DNA of 64,000 nucleotides from Pseudomonas sp. R76 (GTDB lineage Bacteria; Pseudomonadota; Gammaproteobacteria; Pseudomonadales; Pseudomonadaceae): NCBI RefSeq assembly GCF_009834565.1, contig NZ_CP019428.1, positions 2,604,001 to 2,668,000 of the forward strand, read 5' to 3'. Shown piece by piece: positions 35,407 to 44,700 of this stretch (position 1 is its first letter; each line of letters starts with the position of its first letter). The notes under the pieces were generated by a model. It saw only the letters and a program-made list of their open reading frames with translations, ran no database searches and was not told where the DNA came from. The position numbers and the translations under genes were made by a program.

Positions 35407-36612
35407 ATGGCAAACGCCCCGGCCCCCTCGCGAAGCGTGTTGTTTTTACTGGTGGCCCTCACGGCACTGGGTGAAGTGTCGACCCAGCTGATCATCCCTG
35501 GCCTCGGCGCCATCGAGCAGGCGCTGGCGGCGCCAGCAGGCTTGGCGTTGATGGCGCTGTCGGCGTTTGTCGCTGCATTCGGCCTTGGGCAGTTGCTGTT
35601 CGGGCCACTGTCGGACCGTATTGGCCGCCGCCCGGTGCTGATCGGCGGCCTGGTGTTGTATGTGCTGGCGACCTTGGCGATGTTGCTGGTCAATGACATC
35701 GGCCAGTTCATCGCCGCCCGCGTGCTGCAAGGCCTCGGCGCCTGCGCTGCGCTGGTGTTGGCGCGTACTGTGGTGCGCGATGTGTGGAAGGCCGAAGCGG
35801 GGCCGGCACTGGCCCTGACCATGATCGGCATGCTCTACGCCATCGTCGTCGCGCCGATGATTGGCGGGCTGCTGATCAAGCTGCTGGGCTGGCATGCGCC
35901 GATCGTGCTGGCGTTGATCATTGGCAGTGTGGTGCTGGTGTGGGCGCTGCTGTTCTTTCGCGAGAGTAACCATTACCTCGACCCCAAGGCCGGCCATTGG
36001 CGCACCCTTGGCGGGCAGTACCTGGATCTGCTCAAGGGCCGTCAATACCGCGCATACGCCGTGGCCCTGGCGTGCACTTATGGCGCGATGTTCGCGGTGA
36101 TTGCCGGGTCATCGGCGGTGTTTATTAACCTGCTGGGCTTCAGCAGCCTGGAGTACGGCATCAATTTTGGCGTGATTGTGTCGATGCTGATCGTCGGTTC
36201 CACCTACACCCGGCGCAACATCTTGCGCCTGGGGCCGCAGCGGATTGTAGCGATGGGCGTGACGCTGGTGGCTATCGGCGGGATCTCGGCGGTGCTGGTG
36301 TATGAGCTGTTCGGCCTGTCGGTGCCGGGCGTGGATATTCCGGTGGCCCTGGTCACCCTCGGCGGTGGCCTGGTGTTGCCGGGTTCGGTGACGGGCGGGG
36401 TGATGCCCAACGCACACCGCGCCGGTTTGGCGGCGGGGTTGATGGGTTTTTCGCAGATGTTCGGTGCCACGTGCAGCGGCCTGTTGCTGAGCCATTTACG
36501 CGATGGCAGCGCCACGCCGATGATCATTATTCAGGCCAGTTTTGCGGTCACGGCGTTTGTCGCGTTCCACCTGCTGCGCCAACGCCCAGTCAAGGGATTG
36601 TCCTATACGTAG
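35407..36612 (+). CDS. MFS drug-resistance exporter (Bcr/CflA type)
   Basis: A 401-residue protein with twelve hydrophobic segments. The motif-A loop GQLLFGPLSDRIGRRPVLIGG lies between TM2 and TM3 (about 60-80), and RVLQGLGACAALVLARTVVRDV is in TM4. Bcr/CflA pumps expel bicyclomycin, chloramphenicol, sulfonamides or peptides by proton antiport. It is divergent from the RND operon and shares its control region, suggesting co-regulation. Confidence 0.9.
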   Translation: MANAPAPSRSVLFLLVALTALGEVSTQLIIPGLGAIEQALAAPAGLALMALSAFVAAFGLGQLLFGPLSDRIGRRPVLIGGLVLYVLATLAMLLVNDIGQFIAARVLQGLGACAALVLARTVVRDVWKAEAGPALALTMIGMLYAIVVAPMIGGLLIKLLGWHAPIVLALIIGSVVLVWALLFFRESNHYLDPKAGHWRTLGGQYLDLLKGRQYRAYAVALACTYGAMFAVIAGSSAVFINLLGFSSLEYGINFGVIVSMLIVGSTYTRRNILRLGPQRIVAMGVTLVAIGGISAVLVYELFGLSVPGVDIPVALVTLGGGLVLPGSVTGGVMPNAHRAGLAAGLMGFSQMFGATCSGLLLSHLRDGSATPMIIIQASFAVTAFVAFHLLRQRPVKGLSYT

Positions 36613-36688
36613 GACGATCAGGGCCGCTTTTGCCGGCTAGTACTCCAAGGCTGGCGGACTTATGGTGTAGCCAACCTGGAGGAACACC

Positions 36689-37555
36689 ATGAAAAAAATC
36701 ATCGGTATCTACACCAGCCCCCGCGCCCATTGGGTCGGCGATGGCTTCCCGGTGCGCACGCTGTTTTCCTACGACGCCATGGGCAAGCACATCAGCCCGT
36801 TCCTGTTGCTGGACCACGCCGGCCCCGCCGATTTCACGCCCACCGAACAACGTCGCGGTGTAGGCCAGCACCCGCATCGTGGCTTTGAAACCGTGACCAT
36901 CGTGTATGACGGCGAAGTCGAGCACCGTGATTCGACCGGCGCCGGTGGCACCATCGGCCCTGGCGATGTGCAATGGATGACGGCCGCTAAAGGCATCATC
37001 CATGAAGAGTTTCACTCCCAAGCCTTTGCCCGCAGCGGCGGGGCGCTGGAGATGGTGCAGCTGTGGGTCAACCTGCCAGCCAAGGACAAAATGGCCGACG
37101 CCGGTTACCAGACCATTGTCGACGGCGATATCCCAGTGCTGCCGCTGGCCAACGACGCCGGGCAGTTGCGCCTGATTGCCGGTGAATTCGCCGGTACTCA
37201 AGGGCCGGCGCGTACCTTCACGCCGATTGACGTGTGGGACTTGCGCCTGAACGCGGGTAAAGCGCTGACGCTGGACCTGCACGCCGGGCGCAATACCGCG
37301 CTGGTGATTCTGCGCGGCACGGTATTGGTCAATGGCGAGGAAGTGGCGCGCCAAGGGCAACTGGCGTTGTTCGAACGCGACGGCGAGCACATCACCCTGG
37401 AGGCCAACGACGACGCCAAGGTGCTGCTGCTCAGCGGTGAACCGATTGATGAACCTATCGTCGGCCATGGCCCGTTCGTGATGAACACCGAGCAGGAAAT
37501 TCATCAGGCGTTTGCTGATTACCAGTCCGGCCGTTTCGGACAAATGCAAATCTAA
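36689..37555 (+). CDS. Pirin family protein
   Basis: A 288-residue bicupin. Metal ligands of the N-terminal cupin are His61, His63, His105 and Glu107 (GQHPHRGFE and IIHEEFH). The C-terminal pirin domain covers about 180-270 (LDLHAGRNTALVILRGTV). It is longer than the pirin at 6573 and belongs to a different subgroup (PVRTLFSYDAMGKHISPFLLLD opening). Start ATG at 36689 has a GGAGG box eight bases upstream. Function beyond metal binding and possible quercetinase activity is unknown. Confidence 0.9.
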   Translation: MKKIIGIYTSPRAHWVGDGFPVRTLFSYDAMGKHISPFLLLDHAGPADFTPTEQRRGVGQHPHRGFETVTIVYDGEVEHRDSTGAGGTIGPGDVQWMTAAKGIIHEEFHSQAFARSGGALEMVQLWVNLPAKDKMADAGYQTIVDGDIPVLPLANDAGQLRLIAGEFAGTQGPARTFTPIDVWDLRLNAGKALTLDLHAGRNTALVILRGTVLVNGEEVARQGQLALFERDGEHITLEANDDAKVLLLSGEPIDEPIVGHGPFVMNTEQEIHQAFADYQSGRFGQMQI

Positions 37556-37574
37556 CTGCTCGCCGCAAGACCCT

Positions 37575-37663
37575 TGTGGGAGCGGGCTTGCTCGCGAAAG
37601 CGGTAGGTCAGTCAAAACTTCTGTGACTGATACACCGCCTTCGCGAGCAAGCCCGCTCCCACA
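37575..37663. repeat. REP pair
   Basis: TGTGGGAGCGGGCTTGCTCG at 37575 and its inverted copy ending at 37663, in the short gap between the pirin gene and the MscS-like gene. Same class as 1920-2008. Confidence 0.9.
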
Positions 37664-37734
37664 TTTTGCTCTGCGCTATACCCGACATCTCCGATTCATG
37701 CGATCTTCTGAGCATTCGCCCTGGAGTCGCCTGG

Positions 37735-39180
37735 ATGCCCTCATTTATCGCCGATCACCCGATGTTATGCGCCGTGGCGCTGATCTTTATCGACATCGCC
37801 GTGTGGCGCCTTATTTCCGCCAACCTCGCCAACTGGAAACTGGCGGCGCGTCTGGCGATTTTTGCCGTGTACAGCGCCGTGCTGTTCAACGACGGCATGA
37901 ACCCCATGCAGCTCGCGCCGTATGCCGACAACACCGCCTTGCACCTGGCGGCCACGGCGTTGCAGATCGGTTGGTGGCTGTTCGCTGCGCGCACCCTCAC
38001 GGTGTTGCTCGGCACACTGATGATGCAGCGCGTCGGCCACGGCGGGCGGCTGTTGCAGGACTTGATGGGCGCGGTGATTTTCCTCATCGCGATCATCGCC
38101 GCCATGGCCTACGTGCTCGACTTGCCGGTCAAGGGCGTGCTCGCCACCTCCGGCGCGGTGGCGATCATCGTTGGCCTGGCGTTGCAGAGCACCTTGAGCG
38201 ACGTGTTTTCCGGGATTGTCCTCAACACCACCAAGCCGTATCAGCTGGATGACTGGATTTCCATCGACGGCACCGAAGGCCGCGTCACCGACATCGACTG
38301 GCGCGCCACGCGCCTGCAAACCTCCCAGGGCAGCATGGCGGTGATCCCCAATTCCCTGGCCGCCAAGGCCAAGATCATCAACTTTTCGCGCCCGGCGGAC
38401 ATGTTCGGCCTGGCGGTCAGCCTGCAAGTCAGCCCGCATGCGCGCCCGCAAACCGTGATCGAAGCGCTGGAGCGCGCCATGCAAGGTTGCCGGCCGCTGC
38501 TGGCCAAGCCTGCGCCGAGTGTGGCGTTCAAGACGTCCGCCAGCGGCGGCGTCGAATATGAAATCAGCGGCTTTGTGCCAGCCATGACCCTCAAGCGCGA
38601 AGTGCGCAACCAGCTTTACGACCTGGCGTTCCGGCATTTGCAGGCGGCGGGTGTGGGCCTGTTGTCCGCCACCGAAGGCAACACACCGGCGGCGTTGTCC
38701 GGGGCGCGGGCGCTGCTGGAGCGTTCGTCGATTTTCTCCACGCTGCGCCAGGAAGAGAAAGACACCTTCAGCCAGAACATGACCCTGCACACTTACCGCC
38801 CCGGCGACATGATTCTGCCGGCCGGTGAGGTCAGCGATCATTTGTTTATCGTCGAATCCGGCGTGGTCTCGGTGATGTTGATCAAGGGTGGCCACAAGTT
38901 CGAAGCGGGGCGCATGGGCCCGGGCGAGGTCATTGGCGAAGCGGGCATTCTGTCCGATCAGGCAACGCTGGCGGACTTTTCCGCCAAGACCTTTTGCACG
39001 CTGTACCGCATCGAGAAGGAATACCTGAAACCCTGCCTGGATGCGCGGCATGACATCAGCGAGGCGATGAAGGCGCTGCTGGATTTCCGCGTGCATGCGG
39101 CGCAGGCAATGACCCAGGAAACGCCCGTGGTGCCGGTCAAAAAAGGCTTTTTACAGTGGTTGCGCAGTCGCGGGCTTTAA
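37735..39180 (+). CDS. MscS-family channel fused to a cyclic-nucleotide-binding-like domain
   Basis: A 481-residue protein. Membrane helices occupy about 8-170, the pore helix and beta domain follow (VGLALQSTLSDVFSGIVL, YQLDDWISIDGTEGRVTDIDWRATRL), and the C-terminal ~130 residues form a cNMP-binding-type beta roll (YRPGDMILPAGEVSDHLFIVESG ... GEVIGEAGILSDQATLADFSA). ATG at 37735 has GGAG eight bases upstream. The phosphate-binding cassette has QATLADF where cAMP/cGMP binders have an Arg, so binding of a normal cyclic nucleotide is doubtful. Likely a ligand-gated small-conductance channel. Confidence 0.88.
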   Translation: MPSFIADHPMLCAVALIFIDIAVWRLISANLANWKLAARLAIFAVYSAVLFNDGMNPMQLAPYADNTALHLAATALQIGWWLFAARTLTVLLGTLMMQRVGHGGRLLQDLMGAVIFLIAIIAAMAYVLDLPVKGVLATSGAVAIIVGLALQSTLSDVFSGIVLNTTKPYQLDDWISIDGTEGRVTDIDWRATRLQTSQGSMAVIPNSLAAKAKIINFSRPADMFGLAVSLQVSPHARPQTVIEALERAMQGCRPLLAKPAPSVAFKTSASGGVEYEISGFVPAMTLKREVRNQLYDLAFRHLQAAGVGLLSATEGNTPAALSGARALLERSSIFSTLRQEEKDTFSQNMTLHTYRPGDMILPAGEVSDHLFIVESGVVSVMLIKGGHKFEAGRMGPGEVIGEAGILSDQATLADFSAKTFCTLYRIEKEYLKPCLDARHDISEAMKALLDFRVHAAQAMTQETPVVPVKKGFLQWLRSRGL

Positions 39181-39240
39181 GCCATTCAAGGCGCCCTCGC
39201 GACGCGGTAGCGCTCATCGAAATCATCCGCCAACTGTCGC

Positions 39241-39828
39241 TTAGACGCGGTTTCCATCCACCAACTGTTGGAACAGCGGCGTCAGCAAATCGATCAGCAC
39301 CTGTGGATCAGCCTTGGCCAGCGCCGACAGTTCCAGCATCTGGCGCATCACTTGGACGCCTGACACCAGCGCCATCACCAGCGCTGCGCGCTCTTGGTGA
39401 TGCGCGCCCTGGAGCGTGGCGGCCAGTGTAGCCTGGTGACCTGTTTCGATTTGCTCGCGGCCAATCGCCGCCGCGCGCTTGTTCGACGCCGCGTGCAGCA
39501 TGATCAGGAAACCTTCCAGCGGCGTGCTGCCGGCTTCAGTGAGGCTGACCAGTGCGGTGGCGAGCGTGCGGCCGAGGTTTTCTGCGCTGAGGCTGCCTTG
39601 CGTCAGGGCCAACGGGCTCGCCAAGGCTTCGGCGACTACTTCGGCAAACAGCTGCTCCTTGGAGGCGAAGTAGCGGTTGACCAGCATGACCGTCACCCCG
39701 GCGCCGGCGGCGATTTCGCCCAGCCCGGTGCCGTCGTAGCCTGATCGGGCAAACGCCTTGCGCGCAGACAACACAATGGCGTCGCGGGTGACGGCGGCAT
39801 CGCGCCGGCGAGGAATGGGGTTGGGCAT
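39241..39828 (-). CDS. TetR-family transcriptional regulator
   Basis: A 195-residue repressor. The N-terminal helix-turn-helix spans about 12-58 (TRDAIVLSARKAFARSGYDG, AGVTVMLVNRYFASKEQLF), followed by an all-helical ligand-binding core. ATG at 39828 follows family usage. It lies 64 bp downstream of a truncated hydrolase gene on the same strand and may once have controlled it. The target is unknown. Confidence 0.88.
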   Translation of the reverse strand: MPNPIPRRRDAAVTRDAIVLSARKAFARSGYDGTGLGEIAAGAGVTVMLVNRYFASKEQLFAEVVAEALASPLALTQGSLSAENLGRTLATALVSLTEAGSTPLEGFLIMLHAASNKRAAAIGREQIETGHQATLAATLQGAHHQERAALVMALVSGVQVMRQMLELSALAKADPQVLIDLLTPLFQQLVDGNRV

Positions 39829-39892
39829 GGGCGTCCTGACATGGCTGGAAACGGTGGGCGCGCAACCGGTGCGCGCGCACAGGGTACAGGGT

Positions 39893-40162
39893 CTATTTGC
39901 TGTCGAGGAAGTCCAACAGTGCGGCATTGAACAACGCCGGGTCTTGCAGGAAGGCGAAGTGGCTGGTGTTCGGCAAAATCAGCAGCCCGGCGCCGGGAAT
40001 GGTCGCGGCGATGTACTCGGTGTGTTCGCGCTTGATCGCTTCGTCATGGTCGCCGTCCACCACCAGGATAGGGGTCTTGATGCTCGCCAGATATGGCGAT
40101 TCCTTTTTTGCAGTGAGAAAGCGCTGAACTCCAGCATTCGGGTTCGCCTGGAAAATACGCAT
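39893..40162 (-). pseudogene. Alpha/beta hydrolase, C-terminal remnant
   Basis: An 89-residue frame that matches only the last third of an alpha/beta hydrolase. It has IKTPILVVDGDHDEAIK (acid-Asp loop), LPNTSHFAFLQDPALFN (catalytic His) and a final ALLDFLDSK. The lid and the nucleophile elbow (G-x-S-x-G) are missing, and the upstream sequence does not encode them in any frame that I can see. The gene is therefore truncated at its 5' end, probably by a deletion next to the LysE gene. It may still be transcribed with the TetR gene but should be inactive. Confidence 0.7.
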
Positions 40163-40318
40163 TTTTGTCTATCAAACTGCGCCCCATGAAAGAAAAAATA
40201 CAGGTATATCAATGGAATAAAAGCGTCTAAGGGCTCAGGGTGATTTTCTTCAATACCTCGCCCGTTCAGCCCTTTACCGTGATGCCATCTTCGCTTGGCA
40301 TAACAAAAAGGAACCGCA

Positions 40319-40906
40319 ATGAGCTTGATCATCTCCATGGCCGCCTTCGCCCTGGCCACCTCCATCACACCGGGCCCGGTGAATGTGGTCGCCCTCAGCG
40401 CCGGTGCGCGCTTCGGGTTTGCCGCCAGCCAGAAACACGTGTTCGGCGCCGCCGTGGGCTTCACCTTGCTGCTGGTGCTGATCGGCCTGGGCCTGCATGA
40501 AGTGCTGGTGCGCTGGCCGATCCTGACTCAGTTGATCCAGTGGGGCGGCGTGGCGTTTTTGCTCTACATGGCCTGGAAACTGGCGGTGGACGATGGCCGC
40601 CTGGATGCCGACGGCACCGCCACCGCGCCGTCGATGCTCTACGGCGCAGTCATGCAATGGCTCAACCCCAAGGCCTGGCTGGCTTGCGTGGCGGGCATGG
40701 GGTTGTTTGTGGCCGATGGCGACGCCGGCCAAGTGTGGCTGTTCGCAGCACTGTACCTGGTGATCTGCTACCTGTCGGTGGCGTGCTGGGCGTACGCCGG
40801 GACTTTTTTACGCCGCTACCTGAGCAACCCGCAAGGCGTACGCCTGTTCAACCGCTCAATGGGCGCGTTGCTGGTGGCCAGTGTGGGTTATTTGCTGATG
40901 GCTTGA
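40319..40906 (+). CDS. LysE-family exporter
   Basis: A 195-residue membrane protein with about six hydrophobic segments. The family motif ITPGPVNVVALSAGARFGF lies near 16-34 and MQWLNPKAWLACVAG later. It probably exports an amino acid or related compound. It converges on the AraC gene, overlapping its 3' end by 59 bp. This LysE-AraC pairing is common in pseudomonads and suggests that the regulator controls the exporter, although here they are convergent. Confidence 0.87.
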   Translation: MSLIISMAAFALATSITPGPVNVVALSAGARFGFAASQKHVFGAAVGFTLLLVLIGLGLHEVLVRWPILTQLIQWGGVAFLLYMAWKLAVDDGRLDADGTATAPSMLYGAVMQWLNPKAWLACVAGMGLFVADGDAGQVWLFAALYLVICYLSVACWAYAGTFLRRYLSNPQGVRLFNRSMGALLVASVGYLLMA

Positions 40907-41723
40907 GCAAGTCGCGGTACTGCCCCGGCGTGGCGGCGAAATGCTGTTTGAATGCACGCTGGAAATGCGCCTGGTCGGCAAACCCGGCGGTCAGCGCCAC
41001 ATCGGCGATCAGCTCGCCGTTGCGCAATTGGGTGCGGGCAAACTGGATACGCCGGTTGACCAGAAAGGCATGCGGCGTGAGCCCGTAATACTGCTTGAAC
41101 GCGCGGATCAGGTAAGACGGCGACAGCTCGGCCGCCAGGCAAATCTCTTCCAGCTTCACCGCCTCGGTGCAGTGCGCGCGGATGTACTCGGCGGCGCGCT
41201 CCAGCTTGTGATTGACCTCGCGCACCGGCGTCAGCGAAGGGTTCAAACGCTGCTGCACTTCGGTGAAATAACTCACCAGCGCGCTCTGCTTTTGCAGCAG
41301 CTCGGCGTGCTCATCCAGCAGAATTGCGTAAAGCTCGATCAAGCCGTTGTACAACACCGTGTCGCGGGTGTGGGGCGTGTTGAAGGGGCGGTAACCCTGA
41401 TCGGTGCTGAAGCCCAATTGGTATTGCAGGTCCGTCAGCCACGGCGTGTCGAGGTAAATCATGTGATACGACCAGGGCTGATCGTAGATAGGGTTGCACG
41501 CATGCACGTCGCCGGGGTTCATCAACACCACCGTGCCGGCGCTGATCTCAAAGGTCTGCTCGCCGTAGTGGTAATAACTGCGCCCGGTGGTGATCGCGCC
41601 GATGGAAAAATGCTCGTGGGCGTGACGCGTGTAGGTGACCTTGCGCCCATCGGCGATGGTCCGCGCCTCGATGAACGGCAGGCGCGCGTCACGCCAGAAG
41701 CGCGGTGCAGTAGCGGCGGTCAT
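40848..41723 (-). CDS. AraC-family regulator with cupin ligand domain
   Basis: A 291-residue protein. An N-terminal AraC cupin (RHAHEHFSIGAITTGRSYYHYGE, VVLMNPGDVHACNP) precedes a C-terminal double helix-turn-helix (about 175-275: LEEICLAAELSPSYLIRAFKQ, IADVALTAGFADQAHFQRAF). The extra C-terminal ~15 residues overlap the LysE gene and are weakly constrained. The ligand is unknown; the family often pairs with LysE exporters and responds to amino acids. Confidence 0.88.
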   Translation of the reverse strand: MTAATAPRFWRDARLPFIEARTIADGRKVTYTRHAHEHFSIGAITTGRSYYHYGEQTFEISAGTVVLMNPGDVHACNPIYDQPWSYHMIYLDTPWLTDLQYQLGFSTDQGYRPFNTPHTRDTVLYNGLIELYAILLDEHAELLQKQSALVSYFTEVQQRLNPSLTPVREVNHKLERAAEYIRAHCTEAVKLEEICLAAELSPSYLIRAFKQYYGLTPHAFLVNRRIQFARTQLRNGELIADVALTAGFADQAHFQRAFKQHFAATPGQYRDLLKPSANNPHWPPATRPLSG

Positions 41724-41794
41724 GGGCAGGCTCCCTTGCGGCGATCAAATACGCAGGAGAGCAGCCTTATACAAAACCCGCCATTGTTCAAGCC

Positions 41795-44700
41795 TCAACC
41801 CAGTATCAACGCCACATCGCGCAGGTACTCCGCCCAAGGGTCGCGGCCGCTGGCGGCGGCTTGCAGAGTGATCGGCTGCCGGGCTTTGGCACGCCATGCC
41901 AGGCCGTCGTGCAGCAGGTGGTGCTCGATAATGATCCTCGTCAGGGCCTTGGAGCGTGCTGAATCGAAGGTGCGCGGCACGCGGCGGCCCAGGGCATCCT
42001 GGGCGGGAATGTCAGTTGCTGCAGGCAGGTCGCGGTCGAGCCGGCTGATCAGCAGGTCAGTGCTGGGCGCGGTAGCGGCGATCTCGGCAGGCATGGCCCC
42101 GTGGGCATACGCCGGCCAGTCGAAACGCATCCACGGTTGCGGGGTGGCCGCTTTGACGGCGTGCATGAGCTGCGCGTAACCAATGTCGCGCCGAGGCCGG
42201 ATCAACAGCTGTCGAGGGAAGCATTCATAGAGGTGTTCATCGCTGTAATAAGTGACATACACCAGGATACCCAGCCGACCTACCTCGGCGGGCGTGTCGG
42301 CCCGTGAGCTGGCTCGGCTCAAGGTGAAAAACTGCACTTCGCCATATTCCAGGGCTTCGCGCCGTGGCAGCGTCAGGTCAGCCAACCCGCACCGGATGGC
42401 CTCCCCGTAGGCTGCCTGCAACTGCTCAAGCTTCTGATTGAAGGCGTTGGCAAATATGCCGTTGATCTGCCCGAGCAAATAAAAGCGCTTGGCCATTTCC
42501 CGGTACTTGATCGCTTTATTTGAGGAATGCCAGCGGTTTGAAGTGACGTCCAGGCTCGCCGCCATATGCAGGTCGACGAACGAGTATTTGGGGCCGGTAT
42601 GCACCCCTTCGAACTGGCCCTCTTCGGAAAAGGGCGAGTGCTCCGGCAGCCACATCAATACCGGGGTTTCGAGCAAATCGTTGTCGGGATAAACCCTGCG
42701 CAGATCCTCCAGTGCGGTCTGGCGCAACGTTACGATGGGCTTGGCAAACGCCTGCAAGGTCGACGTCAGGCGGGCACGTTGACCGTTCAGGGCCGTTAAT
42801 GCGCGGGTAAATTCGAGTGCGTCATAGCGCGTCTTGGGCGCCAGCACGCCGTTGGCCACCGCCCAGTCCAGGATCGGCCCTTTGGCTTCGCTGCCGGCGA
42901 GGTAGGCTTTCCAGCTGTTCTCCGGCGTGAGGTTTGCCAAGGTCATGGTGTGTTCGTAGTTCAACAGGCGCGAACTTCCGGGAACGACTTTTTCCATCCA
43001 GGCAACGCGGTGACGCAGCAGAACCCAGGCCTGTGAGCTCAAGTAGGGGGTTATTTCAGGTAGGTCGCGCACCAGCAACTGCGGGCTTTTTTCGCAAAGC
43101 ACCAGGTGCGCGGCCAGGGCTGCGACCAGTGGGCTAAGCCCTTGCAGGCTGACTTCAATCTGGTAACGCACGAACGACACCGGCTCGCCCCAGCAGTCGG
43201 CATCGTGCCAGTCGAAGTAATTGAGGCGTGTGGGATGGGCTTGCGGCTGGGGATCCAGGCTCAGGATCAGCGCGGCCAGGATCAGCCCGTTGCGGCTGCC
43301 GTGCCACTGCAAGGCGGTCGCCAGTGCTTCACCGAGTTGCTGGGCCAAGGGCGATGCCAGCAGGCGCACCATCAGAAAGTCTGCTTCGGCGCGCACATCC
43401 GCCACGGACTTACCGGCCAGCCCGTCACGCCCGAGGTACTCGAACAGCGGCACCGCCTGGCCGGCCATGAACGTGGCGTTGGCCGTCAGGATCGGCTGGC
43501 GATGCAGCGCCAGCAGCTTCCACGCCGAGGGCTGAGCATCGTCCAGCGGTTTGAGCGCGCGCCAGTAATAGTGTTGGCCGGGTGGAAACGGTGGGCTGAG
43601 CTCCAGGCGCCGCAGTGTCTGGCGAGCCTCTGGCAGCGTGTCGGGCAGGATGACTTTGTACATCGTCAGGGCCTGGCCGAGGCTGATCAGGCCGTTGGTG
43701 CGCAGATCACCACCGGTCTTGGCCGCCAGTTTCTTGAGGGGGCGCAGCAGCGTGGCCAAATCGGGCTCGTTCATGACGGCATCCGTGAGGAGTTTCCAAT
43801 GGCCGTCCAGGTCGATTGCGCCAACGCTACCGGATGCATCCAGCAAAACATGGCTGCTGGGCGCGATGCGTTCGCGCCTGCGAATGGCCAGGAATGCGGG
43901 GTCGTCAGTCAGCACACGCAATCTTGCACAGGCTTTGTTTACGACCACCTGGAGGGTGTCCGGGTCGCCGCTGATAAACATCCCAAGCCCGTCTGGCCCT
44001 TGTAATACCCCACCGCTGATCACCTTGGCCAGCGCACTGCAGAGGGTGAAGTGGTCATTTAACAGACCCACATATTGAATAGCGTAATAAAGCTCAGTAA
44101 AGGCGCGCGCCGAGCTGAGCACTACCGGCACCGCCGGCGCGGGCCATTGGCGCAGGCGATGCGCCAGGGCGTTGGTCGCTGGCGCATCCAGCGGAGGGGC
44201 GATGGCGTAGGCGTGCAATGCGGCGGCAACGCTCAGGCTTTGGTCCGGGTAGATATCAATGTGCAGTTGTTCGCTCAGCGCTACCAGCCTGTGCCAGCGC
44301 GCATCCTGTGTGACAGCCACCTCTGGCTCCAGCTCGCCCTTATCGTCACGCCCGGCGACACAGAGCCGTTTTCGTTGGTAGTCGAAGTACGTGGAGCCCG
44401 ATGCTTCTGTTGTTGAACACGGATCGCTTTCCGCGTTAATCGCCTGTAATAGGGCCGCCGCCTCCTTGAGGTGCCTGGCCAGTCGCGAGTCCGACGTTAA
44501 CTGCAGGCGGCGGCGATAGATATCCAACCCTAAGAAGCTGTCTTGATCCTCAGCCAGAGGGCGCAGAACGTCGGCCAATTGCAGGCAGTCGCGCGCCTGT
44601 TCGCGCAATTCGGCGTAGAGACTCGATGTGCTGCGGCCGCTGCTGTCAAACCCGGGGAAGCCCTGCAAGGCACGCAGCTCTTCGACGAGGGTCAGTGCCT

